In this document: positions 44,616-55,040 of the stretch, one piece after another
Layout: each line of letters opens with the position of its first letter
How positions within the stretch are numbered: position 1 is the stretch's first letter
Source of the DNA: Clostridium cellulovorans 743B
GTDB taxonomy: Bacteria; Bacillota; Clostridia; Clostridiales; Clostridiaceae
NCBI RefSeq assembly: GCF_000145275.1
Contig: NC_014393.1
Span: forward strand, 1,054,001-1,118,000
Reading direction: 5' to 3'
DNA: 64,000 bases
Made by a program: the position numbers and the translations under genes
Notes under the pieces: generated by a model
The model's database searches: none
What the model was told of the DNA's origin: nothing
The model's input: only the letters and a program-made list of their open reading frames with translations

Positions 44616-45383
44616 ATGAAATTATTAGAAGTAAATAATCTAAAGAAAATATATACTACAAGATTTGGTGGAAATCAAGTTCAAGCACTTAGCAATGTAA
44701 CATTCTCCGTAGAGAAGGGTGAATATGTTGCAATTATGGGAGAGTCAGGTTCAGGAAAAACTACACTACTAAATATATTGGCATCCTTAGATAAGCCTAC
44801 TAGTGGCGAGATTTTATTGCAAGGTAAAAACATTGTATCAATTAAAGAAAGTGAAATAGTTGCCTTTCGTAGAGATAACCTAGGTTTTGTGTTTCAAGAC
44901 TTTAACTTACTTGATACATTTTCTTTAAAGGATAATATATTCCTACCACTTGTTTTATCTAGAAAGTCATATGAGGAAATGGAAAAAAGATTAATGCCTA
45001 TCGCTGAGAAGCTAGGTATAAAAGATATTTTAGAGAAGTTTCCTTATGAAGTATCTGGTGGGCAAAAACAAAGAGCTGCTGTTGCAAGAGCTCTGATCAC
45101 AGAGCCACAGCTTATTTTGGCAGATGAACCAACAGGGGCACTTGATTCTAAGGCTACAGATCAGTTGTTAAAATTATTTTCAGAAATTAATAAAGAGGAT
45201 CAAACTATCGTTATGGTTACTCATAGTACTAAAGCAGCGAGTCATGCAGGGAGAGTATTATTTATTAAAGATGGAGAGGTTTATCACCAGATATATAAAG
45301 GCTCAATGTCTAATGAAGAGATGTTTGAAAAAATTTCAAATACACTTACAGTCATTGCTGCTGGAGGTGGAGTAAATGAATAA
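44616..45383 (+). CDS. bceA: BceA-type ABC ATPase
   Basis: A 255-aa ATPase of the MacB/BceA type. Walker A GESGSGKTT (~42-50), signature VSGGQKQR, Walker B LILADEPTGALD, H-loop VTHS. AGAGGAGG precedes the ATG. It overlaps bceB by 8 bp. Pairs with BceB to confer resistance to, and signal the presence of, cell-wall-active peptides such as bacitracin or lantibiotics. Confidence 0.95.
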   Translation: MKLLEVNNLKKIYTTRFGGNQVQALSNVTFSVEKGEYVAIMGESGSGKTTLLNILASLDKPTSGEILLQGKNIVSIKESEIVAFRRDNLGFVFQDFNLLDTFSLKDNIFLPLVLSRKSYEEMEKRLMPIAEKLGIKDILEKFPYEVSGGQKQRAAVARALITEPQLILADEPTGALDSKATDQLLKLFSEINKEDQTIVMVTHSTKAASHAGRVLFIKDGEVYHQIYKGSMSNEEMFEKISNTLTVIAAGGGVNE

Positions 45384-47319
45384 GTTATTTTATCCGAAGC
45401 TAGCAGTAACAAATATTAAAAAGAATAGCAAGACATACTTACCTTTTATCATTACCTGTATATGCACCATAGCAATGTTTTATATTATGCATGCTCTTTC
45501 AATAAATAAAGGATTAGATGGCGCAAGTGGCTCTGCAAGCGTAAAAATATTACTCTTTTTAGGAACAATAGTAATAGGGATTTTTTCAGCTATATTTCTT
45601 TTCTATACAAATAGTTTTTTGATAAAAAGACGTAAGAAGGAAATCGGACTATATAATGTGTTAGGCCTTGAGAAAAAACATATTGCTAAGGTTATGTTTT
45701 TCGAATGTATGTATACTTCGGTTATTAGTTTAGTAGTTGGACTTATTGCTGGGATTATCCTAAATAAACTTATGTTTCTTTTACTTTTAAAGCTTTTAAA
45801 ATTTGAAGTAGCCTTTGGTTTTTACGTGTCAGTACCATCTATAATAAAAACTTTAATTCTTTTTATAGGTATTTTTTCCTTAAACCTATTATCAAATTTA
45901 TTTCAAATTAAGATGTCAAAGCCTATAGAGCTTTTAAAAGGTGCAGAACATGGAGAAAAAGAACCAAAAACTAAATGGATTATAACTATCATAGGTGTTA
46001 TAGCTCTTGTTGCTGGATATACAATAGCTTTAAAGGTTAAAGCTCCTATAGCTGCTTTAAAATTGTTTTTCGGTGCAGTTCTTTTAGTTATGTTAGGCAC
46101 ATATGCCCTATTTACAGCAGGAAGTATTGCAGTACTAAAGCTTTTAAGAAAAAATAAAAAGTTTTACTATAAAACAAGTAATTTCATCTCTGTTTCTGGC
46201 ATGATGTACAGAATGAAACAAAATGCAGTAGGGCTTGCAAATATTTGTATATTAAGCACTGCAGTGCTTGTTATGCTTTCTACTACAGTTGCTTTATATG
46301 TAGGAATGGAAGATGTAATAAGAACTAGATTTCCAAGAAATTTAGTAATGAATGCTTCACAAATTCAAGAGGCGCAAGCACAAAAAATAGATAAAATTTT
46401 GGATACTGAAGCAAAAAATAACAACATAGCCATAGAAAATAAACTTAATTATTGGGAAAATAGTTTTCCAGTTATAAAAAAGAATGGAAAATTTTTATTA
46501 ACTGGCGAAGAAGATATGAGTTCAACTGTTTGCGTTATTGTAGCAATTCCTATTTCTGATTATAACAGAATAACAGGAAAGAATATTACCCTGGCTAATG
46601 ATGAAGCCTTGAGTTTTTCAAAAGTAAAAGATTATGATAAAAATAGCATTACCATTGAGAACAAAACCTTGAAAATCAAAGAAGCTTTAGATAAGCCTAT
46701 ACAAGGACTAGAATATGGTATTGAAGATATGGTAGACACTTATGTATTGTTTGTAAATAATATAGATTCTATAGGAAAAGAGAATAATAAAAAATATTCA
46801 ATTGGAGTTGATATTCAAGGAACGGATAAGGAGATTATAACACTATCTAATAAGCTCAGCGAAAAGCTTAGTGAAAACAACATAACAACATATATTGATA
46901 GCTCTGCAGGTAGTAGAGAAGATTTCTTTATGGTGTATGGTGGATTATTCTTTTTAGGTATCTTCTTAGGTACATTATTTTTAATGGCAACAGTATTGAT
47001 TATTTATTACAAACAAATATCTGAAGGCTATGATGATAAAAACCGCTTTGAAATTATGCAGAAGGTAGGAATGGGTAAAGATGAAATAAAGAAAACTATA
47101 AGAAGACAAGTATTGATGGTATTTTTTCTACCACTTGTTTTTGCTATGATTCATATTGCTTTTGCATTCCCAATGATTACAAAGCTTCTAGCTGTTCTAA
47201 ATTTGAAGAATGTATCATTATTTATGATTTCTACTATAGCAACAATCCTTGTTTTTGCAGTGATTTATGCAATTGTATTTTCATTAACTGCGAGAACTTA
47301 CTACAAAATTGTTGAATAA
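45376..47319 (+). CDS. bceB: BceB-type FtsX-domain permease
   Basis: A 647-aa permease with about ten membrane helices. Arrangement is TM1, FtsX-like TM2-4, TM5-6, a large extracytoplasmic region (~315-510), then TM7-10. The large external domain after TM7 is the specificity region in this family. Near the N-terminus SFLIKRRKKEIGLYNVLGLEKKHI matches the family. Confidence 0.93.
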   Translation: MNKLFYPKLAVTNIKKNSKTYLPFIITCICTIAMFYIMHALSINKGLDGASGSASVKILLFLGTIVIGIFSAIFLFYTNSFLIKRRKKEIGLYNVLGLEKKHIAKVMFFECMYTSVISLVVGLIAGIILNKLMFLLLLKLLKFEVAFGFYVSVPSIIKTLILFIGIFSLNLLSNLFQIKMSKPIELLKGAEHGEKEPKTKWIITIIGVIALVAGYTIALKVKAPIAALKLFFGAVLLVMLGTYALFTAGSIAVLKLLRKNKKFYYKTSNFISVSGMMYRMKQNAVGLANICILSTAVLVMLSTTVALYVGMEDVIRTRFPRNLVMNASQIQEAQAQKIDKILDTEAKNNNIAIENKLNYWENSFPVIKKNGKFLLTGEEDMSSTVCVIVAIPISDYNRITGKNITLANDEALSFSKVKDYDKNSITIENKTLKIKEALDKPIQGLEYGIEDMVDTYVLFVNNIDSIGKENNKKYSIGVDIQGTDKEIITLSNKLSEKLSENNITTYIDSSAGSREDFFMVYGGLFFLGIFLGTLFLMATVLIIYYKQISEGYDDKNRFEIMQKVGMGKDEIKKTIRRQVLMVFFLPLVFAMIHIAFAFPMITKLLAVLNLKNVSLFMISTIATILVFAVIYAIVFSLTARTYYKIVE

Positions 47320-47416
47320 GTAGAAAGAGTAATAGAAGTTGAGAAAATAGTTATTATATAGTTGATTATGATATAAAGTATTGGATAAAAAATAATGCTT
47401 TACTTTTGATATCTTG

Positions 47417-47447
47417 AGACCCTATACCATTAAGTGGTTAGGGTCTT
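47417..47447 (+). terminator. Terminator after bceAB
   Basis: AGACCCTA-ACC type stem GACCCTATACCA / TGGTTAGGGTC with a TTTAATTTT tail. Confidence 0.8.
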
Positions 47448-48025
47448 TAATTTTCATATTATTTGTTATTCTTGCTATTCTAGTAACTTACTAAAGGATT
47501 TTCTTGGGTTTTCTGTAGTATTTCAGGATGAACTTTTCACCTTTGATTCAGATATGTGTCTTAGATCTCATTTTCTTAAGTTTTAGGACAATTTTTTTGA
47601 TTTTATAAGAAACTTATTAAAGGTTAAAATCAGTAAAAATATATATTTAATTGGCACAGAAATAATATTGGCGCAGTAGTAAGAAAGTTTTCAAAAAGTT
47701 AAAAACATTATATACTAAATCTATTCAAAATAATGGTAAAATTATATTATATTACATGTGATAAAAAATGTTTGTAGAACATAGCTTGTATTTTTGTAAA
47801 GGATTACGAGAGTTTAGTAGGGTATAGAACTAAAATCCTTTGTAAGAATAACAAATCTTGTCTATAAGCTGGAGGAGAAAAAATAATTCAATTAAAAAGG
47901 GGGGTATAGTCAGAAAAATAATAAAACATCAAATATAATATTCACGTACATATTTTCTACTGCTTAAGATGAATTAATATAATCCTTATTACGTGTAGAT
48001 TGTATAAAATTAAGGAGGAACTTTT
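47448..48025. other. 578-bp upstream region of GH5 cellulase
   Basis: No gene. It contains an inverted repeat AAAGGATT / AATCCTTT around 47796-47840 and two Shine-Dalgarno-like stretches without following ORFs (GGAGGAG ~47871, GGGGGG ~47900). The real RBS, AAGGAGG, is at ~48013. It probably contains a long mRNA leader. Confidence 0.4.
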
Positions 48026-50299
48026 ATGAATATTAAAAAAAACATTCTTAATGTAGTTATGGCTATAGCACTATTAGCTTATAGCATCCCAGTAAGTGTA
48101 AATGCAACAGAAGCTGATTATTCTAATTTAATTGTTAGTCCCGCTGAAAAACCTTCTGAGGGAGGAGCATTACAAATTCTTGAAAAGAGCGGGCAAAAGA
48201 CAATATGTGATCAAAGTGGGAAATCTATTCAATTACGTGGAATGTGTACTCATGGACTACAGTGGTTTCCAGGAACAATCAATAACAATGCTTTTGCAGC
48301 TCTTTCTAATGATTGGGGCTCAAATGTAATACGTTTAGCTATGTATGTAACTGAAAATGGCTATAATAATGACCCAATAGGTATGAAGGAAAAGGTAATA
48401 AAAGGAGTAGATTTTGCAATAGCAAATAATATGTACGTTATTGTAGATTGGCATATGATTACGCCTGGAGACCCAAATGCAGCTGAATATTCAGCTGCAA
48501 AGGCTTTCTTTGAAGAAATTTCTAGTTTATATCCTAATAATCCAAATATAATTTATGAACTTTGTAATGAACCTAATGGTGAAGCACCAGGAGTAACTGC
48601 TGATGCGAATGGTTGGATAAAGGTAAAAAATTATGCAGAACCAATTATAAAAATGTTGCGTGATAAAGGAAATAAAAATCTTGTTATTGTTGGAAGCCCT
48701 TATTGGAGTCACCGTACAGATTTGGCAGCTGATAATCCAGTTATAGATAGTGCAGATAATACAGCCTATGCAGCACATTTTTCCGCTGGAAGTGATTACC
48801 CAACAACAGATGATACTGATAGGAGAAAGGTTATGACTAGCATTAAATATGCTCTTAATCATGGAGTTGCAGTATTTGTATCTGAATGGACACTTGCTGA
48901 AGCTGGTGGGATGATTGAAAGTGGCGGATTATATTATGATTATGCAGATAATTGGTTAGATTTTTTTAGCAAAAACAATATAAGTTGGTGTGCTTGGTCT
49001 ATATGTAATAATAACTATACATCATCATCCCTAGTACCTTATGAGATGTGTAAGACTAATGAAACAAGCCTAGATCCAGGTGACGATCAACTGTGGTCAC
49101 CCAATGAAATATCTCCAGCAGGAGAATATTATCGTGCACGTATTAAGGGAATCACATACAATCCAATTGATCGCAAAAAGGTAGACTTTACTACAAATCT
49201 TTTTGATTTCGATGATGATACTACACAAGGCTTTGGAATTAATAGAGATAGCTTTGTAAAAAGTGTAATGCTATCTAATGAAAACAAGGCTTTAAAGCTT
49301 AATGGTTTAAGTGCTAGTAATGACATATCTGACTATAATTTTTGGGGGAATGCTCGTCTTTCAGCAGAGGCATCTGGGTTATACAAAGATATAAAGGATG
49401 CAGAAAATTTAACTATGGATGTTATTACAGCGACACCTGCAACGGTATCTATCGCAGTAGTGCCACAAAGCTACTATCATAGTTGGATTGATCCTAAAAA
49501 TGCTGTACAAGTAGTTCCAGAGGATTTTAAATTGCAACAAGATGGTTCTTATAAAGCAACTTTGACAATTTCATCAGAGGATTCACCAAATCTCAAGGCA
49601 ATTGCTTCAGATTCAAAGGATAGTATATTAACAGATATAGTGTTAATTGTTGGATCAACAACAAGTGCTATTTCAATAGATAACATAGCAGTTTCGGGAA
49701 CCCATACTATAGTTGACCAACCAATTGTACATTCACCAATTGGAACACCGACTATTCCATCAGACTTTGAAGATTCGACTCGTAATGGGTGGGATTGGGA
49801 TAAAAACTCAGGAGTTAAAGGTTCATTAACTATTGAAGAAGCAAATAATTCTAAGGCTATGTCTTGGTATGTTCAATATCCAAAGGTAAAACCTTCAGAT
49901 TTGTGGACAGCATCACCTCATATAAGGCTAATTAAAGCGAAGGCTACACCTGTAGCTAACAATTATTTAACCTTTGATTTATATTTAAATCCAATTAGTG
50001 CAAGTAAAGGTTCTATACTAATTTACTTAGTAACTGAATCTCCAGAGCTTGGTTATTGGGCAATGGCTTCAGAGAAATATAATATTCCTCTAACAAACCT
50101 TAACCAAGTAGAGAAAACAACTGATGGATTATATCACTACAAGGTTAACTTTGATTTAAGAAAAATTGATGGTGATAAAGTTATTTTACCGAATACAAAT
50201 CTAGATCCTCTAACACTTGTTTTTTATGATGTGAACTGTGATTTTGATGGTAAAATGTACATAGATAACATTAAATTTTCTAATGATATAACACAATAG
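48026..50299 (+). CDS. Secreted GH5 endoglucanase with two CBM17/28-like modules
   Basis: A 757-aa cellulase. Signal peptide ~1-28. The GH5_2-like catalytic domain (~50-375) has the acid/base E182 (CNEPNGE) and nucleophile E287 (SEWTLA). The first beta-sandwich module (~390-560) resembles CBM17, the second (~575-757; DFEDSTRNGWDWDKNSGV, VKPSDLWTASP) resembles CBM17/28. The same plan occurs in Bacillus alkaline endoglucanases and C. cellulovorans EngF-type enzymes. There is no dockerin, so it is a free enzyme cleaving beta-1,4-glucan. Confidence 0.93.
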   Translation: MNIKKNILNVVMAIALLAYSIPVSVNATEADYSNLIVSPAEKPSEGGALQILEKSGQKTICDQSGKSIQLRGMCTHGLQWFPGTINNNAFAALSNDWGSNVIRLAMYVTENGYNNDPIGMKEKVIKGVDFAIANNMYVIVDWHMITPGDPNAAEYSAAKAFFEEISSLYPNNPNIIYELCNEPNGEAPGVTADANGWIKVKNYAEPIIKMLRDKGNKNLVIVGSPYWSHRTDLAADNPVIDSADNTAYAAHFSAGSDYPTTDDTDRRKVMTSIKYALNHGVAVFVSEWTLAEAGGMIESGGLYYDYADNWLDFFSKNNISWCAWSICNNNYTSSSLVPYEMCKTNETSLDPGDDQLWSPNEISPAGEYYRARIKGITYNPIDRKKVDFTTNLFDFDDDTTQGFGINRDSFVKSVMLSNENKALKLNGLSASNDISDYNFWGNARLSAEASGLYKDIKDAENLTMDVITATPATVSIAVVPQSYYHSWIDPKNAVQVVPEDFKLQQDGSYKATLTISSEDSPNLKAIASDSKDSILTDIVLIVGSTTSAISIDNIAVSGTHTIVDQPIVHSPIGTPTIPSDFEDSTRNGWDWDKNSGVKGSLTIEEANNSKAMSWYVQYPKVKPSDLWTASPHIRLIKAKATPVANNYLTFDLYLNPISASKGSILIYLVTESPELGYWAMASEKYNIPLTNLNQVEKTTDGLYHYKVNFDLRKIDGDKVILPNTNLDPLTLVFYDVNCDFDGKMYIDNIKFSNDITQ

Positions 50300-50415
50300 G
50301 TGTAAGAGAGAAGCGAACCCCTATTTATAACGATAAGAAGATAAGAAGTTATATGCTACAGTAAGTATAAGAGTTAAGAGAAACCAATGAGAAAATTATT
50401 TTTCTAAAAACATAT

Positions 50416-50456
50416 AGCCTGAAACATTCAACTAGTGTTTATGAATGTTTCAGGCT
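50416..50456. terminator. Bidirectional terminator
   Basis: Perfect 15-bp stem AGCCTGAAACATTCA / TGAATGTTTCAGGCT, between convergent cellulase (plus) and protease (minus) genes. Confidence 0.85.
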
Positions 50457-50591
50457 TAATTATTTCTTGTAAAAATATATTCTAAATATATGTAGCAACA
50501 TCATGAAAATTTGAAGTAGCTTAGTTACTTCTTGGGTAAATATATTCACAAATTAGAAAGCTAGATTTTTAATTTGTGAACTTGTACTAGA

Positions 50592-52631
50592 TTAATTGTA
50601 TGTATAATTAAGAGTATAGCTTCCTGTACCATTACTACTGTGAGTTACTTTAACATAATACTGTGTGTAAGCAGGTGAAGTAAACTGAATTTTAAAGTTA
50701 TTTCCCTCACCACCATTATCTGCTGAGGCAATAAGATTTCCATTGATGTCATACACTTCTCCGTAAGTATCTGTAGTACCTGTTGTTTCAAAAATACATT
50801 GATGGTTTGCACTGTTTCCAAAGGAGAATTTGTAGAAATCAACATCTCCGACTTGTCCTATGCTTCCTTGAACTGTTTGGTCATTAGTCAAAGGAAGTGC
50901 ATCAGATAAAGTATTATTGACAGGTTCATTGTCTGTAGGAAGAGGACTTGCAGGGTAGAAAGTTACGCAAGTGAGAGGAGATACATCAGGAATTATATGC
51001 TCCTGTCCGTCTAGTGGATCATTGTAAATAGTATTAATAACACCGTTAGTATCTTCCATATATCCTTTTAAAACTATGACGTGAGCTCCTCCATGTCCGT
51101 TTGAAATCTTAGCCAATATAGGATATCCCTTATCAATGCTTTCAATTAACTCAGCTTTGGTGTAACCACATGAATAAGCCTTTTGTGGTTCTAGATAATA
51201 TGGTCTTACTCTTACGTTAGGAGTAATACTTGGATCTATATATTCACTACAATTTATAAGTTCGTGTGGCTGGTTAAATACAGAAGGATATTTATAGTAG
51301 TCAGGTCCATATAGTGACTCAGAGGAAGCATAATCAATTTTAGCACGATTCTGCGCAATCTCTAAAGTACGATCTATTGTATCATGGTTAAAATATGATA
51401 TTGCCATTGATGTACTTGATGCCCAGCAAAGCATGTCATATGGTAATTGAAGATATTGTGGAACATTTAAGCATTTTCCTTTTGCAATATCAATTGAGTA
51501 ACTTCCGGTAACACCTGGATAAGAAGAAACCATTAAATAATATGTTTGGTTAGCAGTAAGAGAAACATCTATCATGAAGTTCTCATCAGCGCCACTATCT
51601 TTGTCACTTTTAAGAATATTATGATTGTTGTCTAAAACAGTACCATCTACATTAGTTAGACCAGAGCTTTTGAAGGTATATATTCCATCAACTCTAGGTG
51701 TAAACTTAAAAAAGTCTATATCTTCTGAATAATTTATACCTAGACCTGAATGTGATACAGCATTACTAGTAGCTGAGGTTAAGTCCACTGCTGAAGAAAA
51801 ATCAGAGCCATCTAGATCATATGCTGATTGAGTTTGTGATATTTTCAAGTTGTAGCTGCCTGTCCCATTTGGTGAAGCATGATTCACTTTCACATAGTAT
51901 GTTTGACGACCAGCTAGAGGTGAAATAATTTTCATGTTGTTATCTTCACCGTTGTTATCATCTGCAGAAATTAGGTTATGATTACTATCATATATAGCAC
52001 CGAAGGTATCTGTAGAACCTGTTGTTTCAACTGAAAAAGTACCGCCACCAGGAAGGGTAAGGGCATAGTAATCTTCGTCACCTGCTGTACCGATTGTTGC
52101 AGGCATGTTTGTAATGACACCAGACAAACTTGTTGCTGTTTCAAATGAATTATTGGATTCTATCTCTTTATTGTAATAGTTGCAGATAGGATCAATTTTT
52201 AATGTGTAGTTACCTGTGTCAGTAGTATTTTTATGGCTGACTTTTATGTAGTATGTATTACCTGCTGTAAGGTTATAGCATAGCTGAAGATTGTCAGAGT
52301 TGGGATTAAACTCATCATCACATACGTCAAGTATATTCATATTGCTGTCATATAAATAACCAAAGGTATCAGTGCTTCCTAAGGTTGATATTGAATAGCC
52401 AGCACTGTTTAATGGTACGAATTTGTAGTAGTCTACATCTCCAGGATTTTCGATGGAACCTTGGATTTCTTGAGTTAAATTAAAGTTTGATGGGATTACA
52501 GTAGCTGTAGCCACTGAATCATTGGCTGTACTTTCAGTCATACCTATCGTAGCAAGAGCAGGGATAGCAGATGAAAGCATAACGGTAGATGCTGTAATTA
52601 AACAAGCAATACTTTTTTTGAATCTTAACAT
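50592..52631 (-). CDS. Secreted C39-like cysteine protease with four PPC domains
   Basis: A 679-aa secreted protein. Signal peptide ~1-30. Three PPC (pre-peptidase C-terminal) beta-sandwich repeats at ~35-147, ~155-265 and ~275-383; a papain/C39_2-like domain ~387-560 with C402 (LCWASSTSMA), H517 (GGAHVIVLKGY) and N537/D538; a fourth PPC at ~570-679. The repeats share VDYYKF/DEDYYAL and GSTDTFG. I chose ATG 52631 after AGGTG; GTG 52640 lies in the Shine-Dalgarno. Substrate unknown. Confidence 0.85.
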   Translation of the reverse strand: MLRFKKSIACLITASTVMLSSAIPALATIGMTESTANDSVATATVIPSNFNLTQEIQGSIENPGDVDYYKFVPLNSAGYSISTLGSTDTFGYLYDSNMNILDVCDDEFNPNSDNLQLCYNLTAGNTYYIKVSHKNTTDTGNYTLKIDPICNYYNKEIESNNSFETATSLSGVITNMPATIGTAGDEDYYALTLPGGGTFSVETTGSTDTFGAIYDSNHNLISADDNNGEDNNMKIISPLAGRQTYYVKVNHASPNGTGSYNLKISQTQSAYDLDGSDFSSAVDLTSATSNAVSHSGLGINYSEDIDFFKFTPRVDGIYTFKSSGLTNVDGTVLDNNHNILKSDKDSGADENFMIDVSLTANQTYYLMVSSYPGVTGSYSIDIAKGKCLNVPQYLQLPYDMLCWASSTSMAISYFNHDTIDRTLEIAQNRAKIDYASSESLYGPDYYKYPSVFNQPHELINCSEYIDPSITPNVRVRPYYLEPQKAYSCGYTKAELIESIDKGYPILAKISNGHGGAHVIVLKGYMEDTNGVINTIYNDPLDGQEHIIPDVSPLTCVTFYPASPLPTDNEPVNNTLSDALPLTNDQTVQGSIGQVGDVDFYKFSFGNSANHQCIFETTGTTDTYGEVYDINGNLIASADNGGEGNNFKIQFTSPAYTQYYVKVTHSSNGTGSYTLNYTYN

Positions 52632-53036
52632 AATTATCACCTCATAGTTTTTTTGATTATTATCTTATTATTAATAATAATGTATTATTATACACTATAT
52701 TATAAAAAATTACAGTAATTTTATTGAAAATATTACAATAAAATAAACAAAATAAACAATATATTCATTAAATGTATATTGTGTAAACGATAAACAAATA
52801 AAGAGTGCTAATTATGATGTATTTATTGTAAAAGTGTAGTATTTTATAAAATCACTAATAAAAAGTCAGATAAAGATTTATTAAATCCTTGGATTAAGAA
52901 TGTTTGGTAAGGGAATCAATATTGTGAAGTATCGCGAGAATTAATTTATTGAAATATAGGTAAGCTTGTCATGGAAAAATATGAGAGTATAATAGATAGT
53001 AAAGTGATATTATGGAAATAGAGGGGAATTGATGAA
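52632..53036. other. 405-bp divergent intergenic region
   Basis: AT-rich region between the protease (minus) and acetolactate decarboxylase (plus). TTATTATTAATAATAATG-type repeats near 52660-52690 are probably part of the protease promoter. No gene seen. Confidence 0.4.
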
Positions 53037-53879
53037 ATGAAAAAAAAGAAAATGCTAAGTAGGACAAGTTTTACAATTTTAGTTACATTAATAGGCGGAA
53101 GCCTAATTATAGGTGGATGTAAACAAAATGATATTAAAACAACAGATTCAAGTAAGGAAACAAGTAGTGAGTGTAAAATTGATAGAGAGATAATTAGTCA
53201 GGTTTCCACTCTTAATTCATTGATGGCAGGAAATTATGATGGCATAGATTCTGTTGATATTTTGAAGAAAACTGGAGATATTGGATTAGGTACATTTGAG
53301 GGCTTAGATGGAGAAATGATAGTGGTTGATGGTCAGGTATATCAAGCAAAGGCGTCAGGGGAGGTTAATATAGCTCCTGAAACAATAAAAGTACCTTTTT
53401 CAGCTGTAACTTTTTTTGATAAGGATGTTGAAGCTAAATTTCAAGGAATAAGTAACATAGAGAATCTTAAAACTCAGATAGATAATTTAATTAAAGAAAA
53501 AGATGCTTTTTATGCCATAAGAGTAGATGGTACATTCAGCCATGTAAAAGTAAGAAGTGTACCAAAACAGGATAAGCCTTATAAGATACTTTCTGAAGTA
53601 ACAAAAAATCAACCAACATTTGAGTATCAGGATATAAAAGGAACGATAGTAGGATTTTGGTCTCCAGATTATGTAGGTGGTATTAATGTTCCAGGATACC
53701 ATCTTCATTTTATTTCGGACGATAAAACAAAAGGGGGACATCTTTTAGAGGTAAGTATGATAAGTGGTGATGTAACACTAGATAGCACAAGAGGATTCAT
53801 TATGGGTCTTGGCGATGAAAAGAATAGTAATTCAAAAGCTGCCGTAACTAAAGAGGATATAGAAAAAGTAGAAAAGTAA
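53037..53879 (+). CDS. budA: Lipoprotein-type alpha-acetolactate decarboxylase
   Basis: A 280-aa acetolactate decarboxylase with a lipoprotein signal (lipobox IIGGC, C28) and a Ser/Lys-rich spacer before the enzyme domain (~48-260). The zinc ligands H222-x-H224 and H235 (PGYHLHFISDD..KGGH) are present. It converts 2-acetolactate to acetoin. Most homologues are cytoplasmic; an exported form is known in Brevibacillus. Whether this one is anchored outside is inferred from the lipobox. Confidence 0.9.
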   Translation: MKKKKMLSRTSFTILVTLIGGSLIIGGCKQNDIKTTDSSKETSSECKIDREIISQVSTLNSLMAGNYDGIDSVDILKKTGDIGLGTFEGLDGEMIVVDGQVYQAKASGEVNIAPETIKVPFSAVTFFDKDVEAKFQGISNIENLKTQIDNLIKEKDAFYAIRVDGTFSHVKVRSVPKQDKPYKILSEVTKNQPTFEYQDIKGTIVGFWSPDYVGGINVPGYHLHFISDDKTKGGHLLEVSMISGDVTLDSTRGFIMGLGDEKNSNSKAAVTKEDIEKVEK

Positions 53880-54186
53880 ATTGTGCAAGCTACAATTTGA
53901 AACTAGAAAGCTTTAATATCTTGACTTCATATAATATAGTATAATAAGATATATAAAGTTGCCTTTGAAAAGTGCAATAAATTTAGGAACAATGGATAGA
54001 ATACATTTTGTACTAAAAGTTGCACTTTAAGTTCTATAATTAGTAAAAATGTATACGATTTAGTAGAAACTAGCATGAAGTTAAGAGAAGCTTAATTATC
54101 ATCACTACATAGTGGTTAGATTCAATTTATTATTGAAGAAAAAAAGAATAACAAAGGTTAAAAATATAATTTAGGAGGAAGAAGTT
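53880..54186. other. 307-bp gap before deoD
   Basis: No gene visible. The second half carries the deoD leader, with AGGAGG 8 bp before its ATG. Confidence 0.4.
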
Positions 54187-54900
54187 ATGTCTCAAATACC
54201 AACGCCTCATATTGGCGCAAAATTAGGAGAAGTTGCAAAAACAGTATTAATGCCAGGAGATCCATTAAGAGCAAAGTTTATAGCAGAGAATTTTCTAGAG
54301 GATGTTATTCAATTTAATACAACTAGAAACATGTTTGGATACACAGGAACATATAAAGGGAAACGTGTTTCAGTAATGGGAAGTGGTATGGGAATTCCAT
54401 CTATAGGTATTTATTCATACGAATTATTTAATTTTTATGAAGTTGATAATATTATTCGTATTGGTACTGCAGGAAGTATGAATGCAAATGTTAAGGTTCG
54501 TGATGTAGTTATAGCTTTAGGAGCATCTACTAATTCAAATTATGCTGCACAATATAACCTACCAGGAACTTTTGCACCTATTGCAAGCTATGATCTAGTT
54601 AGTGCTGCAGTTGAAGTAGCAAAGGAAAAGAATATAAGAGCAGTTGTAGGAAATGTATTATCATCTGATACCTTCTATTCTGCTGATGAAACTGCAATGA
54701 GTAAGTGGATGAGTATGGGTATTCTTGCGGTAGAAATGGAAGCAGCTGCATTATATATGAATGCTGCTAAGGCAGGGAAAAATGCTTTATGCTTACTTAC
54801 AATATCCGATTCTATAGTTACTGGAGAAGCACTTTCAGCTGAGGATAGACAATCAACCTTTACAGATATGATGGAAATTGCACTTAGAATAGCAAAGTAA
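54187..54900 (+). CDS. deoD: Purine-nucleoside phosphorylase, DeoD type
   Basis: A 237-aa hexameric-type PNP. MPTPHIGA-like N-terminus (IPTPHIGAKLGE), phosphate loop MPGDPLRAKFIAE, GSGMGIPSIGIYSYEL, VEMEAAALY and the catalytic Asp in LTISDSI. Cleaves purine (deoxy)nucleosides with phosphate. Stands alone. Confidence 0.96.
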   Translation: MSQIPTPHIGAKLGEVAKTVLMPGDPLRAKFIAENFLEDVIQFNTTRNMFGYTGTYKGKRVSVMGSGMGIPSIGIYSYELFNFYEVDNIIRIGTAGSMNANVKVRDVVIALGASTNSNYAAQYNLPGTFAPIASYDLVSAAVEVAKEKNIRAVVGNVLSSDTFYSADETAMSKWMSMGILAVEMEAAALYMNAAKAGKNALCLLTISDSIVTGEALSAEDRQSTFTDMMEIALRIAK

Positions 54901-55002
54901 TATAAATAAATAGCTTAATGGCATTGATATATAGCTTAAAAACATAGAGTCATTTGCAAATATAGATTGTGTTTTGCTATTATAGTGTTATTGTAGAATA
55001 AA

Positions 55003-55034
55003 GCGAGCGATAAGGGAAACTTTTATCGCTCGTT
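55003..55034 (+). terminator. Terminator after deoD
   Basis: GCGAGCGATAA / TTATCGCTCGT hairpin. Confidence 0.8.
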
Positions 55035-55040
55035 ATGTTT

